Shown piece by piece: positions 63,791-64,000 of a DNA stretch of 64,000 bases. Made by a program: the position numbers and the translations under genes. The stretch is from Lateolabrax maculatus (lineage: Eukaryota; Chordata; Actinopteri; Acropomatiformes; Lateolabracidae). The notes beneath the pieces are model-generated. The model searched no databases, had not been told where the DNA came from, and saw only the letters and a program-made list of their open reading frames with translations. The DNA lies in NCBI GenBank assembly GCA_031216445.1, contig CM062211.1:18947001-19011000 (forward strand), in the 5' to 3' direction. Position 1 is the first letter of the stretch. Each line of letters starts with the position of its first letter.

Positions 63791-64000
63791 TCAGGTGGAC
63801 GAGTTGGTCCGGTCCTGACGTCGCTAAAAACACTCATTTTGCAGGTCACTGGGAATAGACCTATTCTGTCGTATTCGGTATGAGGACGGGTTGTGTCTGT
63901 TACCAATCCACAAGTCAAAGCTCCCCAAAGTTGAACTCCAGTGATATTGCAGCGATTCTGTAGGAATTCATTAATTTAGCTTTTTTTAAATATTGGTGTG

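Overview
The window is vertebrate nuclear DNA, most likely from a teleost fish, probably a percomorph. It has intron-split vertebrate genes with GT/AG splice sites, many (CA/TG)n microsatellites, fish-type interspersed repeats (a LINE 3' end, short inverted-repeat elements, a recurrent 'aagtaaaagtact' repeat), and a replication-dependent histone cluster. No bacterial, plasmid, phage or CRISPR signal was seen.

Left third (1-13,450): the minus-strand gene KCNMB4, the BK-channel beta-4 subunit. Exon 1 (13,091-12,927) and exon 2 (8,371-8,201) are present, joined across a 4.55-kb intron. The third exon was not found and should lie off the left edge. The rest is repeat-rich intron.

13,450-25,235: gene-poor spacer with microsatellites (including a 735-bp CA array), several dispersed repeats, an unexplained GC-rich block at about 22.2-22.45 kb and the undefined 3' UTR of CNOT2.

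25,236-35,200: CNOT2, minus strand, a scaffold subunit of the CCR4-NOT deadenylase. Fourteen coding exons join in frame to 545 codons from the first Met, with a probable noncoding first exon at a YY1/CCAAT promoter near 35.2 kb. CNOT2 followed by KCNMB4 on the same strand matches the order on human chromosome 12q15, which supports both identifications.

38,200-60,450: ten intronless histone genes, two each of H2A, H4, H2B, H3.2 and H1. Order and strand: H2A+, H4+, H2B+, H3+, H2A-, H1-, H1+, H3+, H4-, H2B-. Each ends in the same 16-nt histone stem-loop, and each has its own CCAAT/TATA, octamer or H1-box promoter. The two H1 genes sit in an inverted pair of near-identical 2-kb arms separated by 4.7 kb. 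The other pairs are dispersed copies, mostly homogenised in coding and 3' sequence. Together they supply one complete duplicated set of S-phase core and linker histones.

60,500-64,000: repeats and AT-rich DNA with no recognisable gene.
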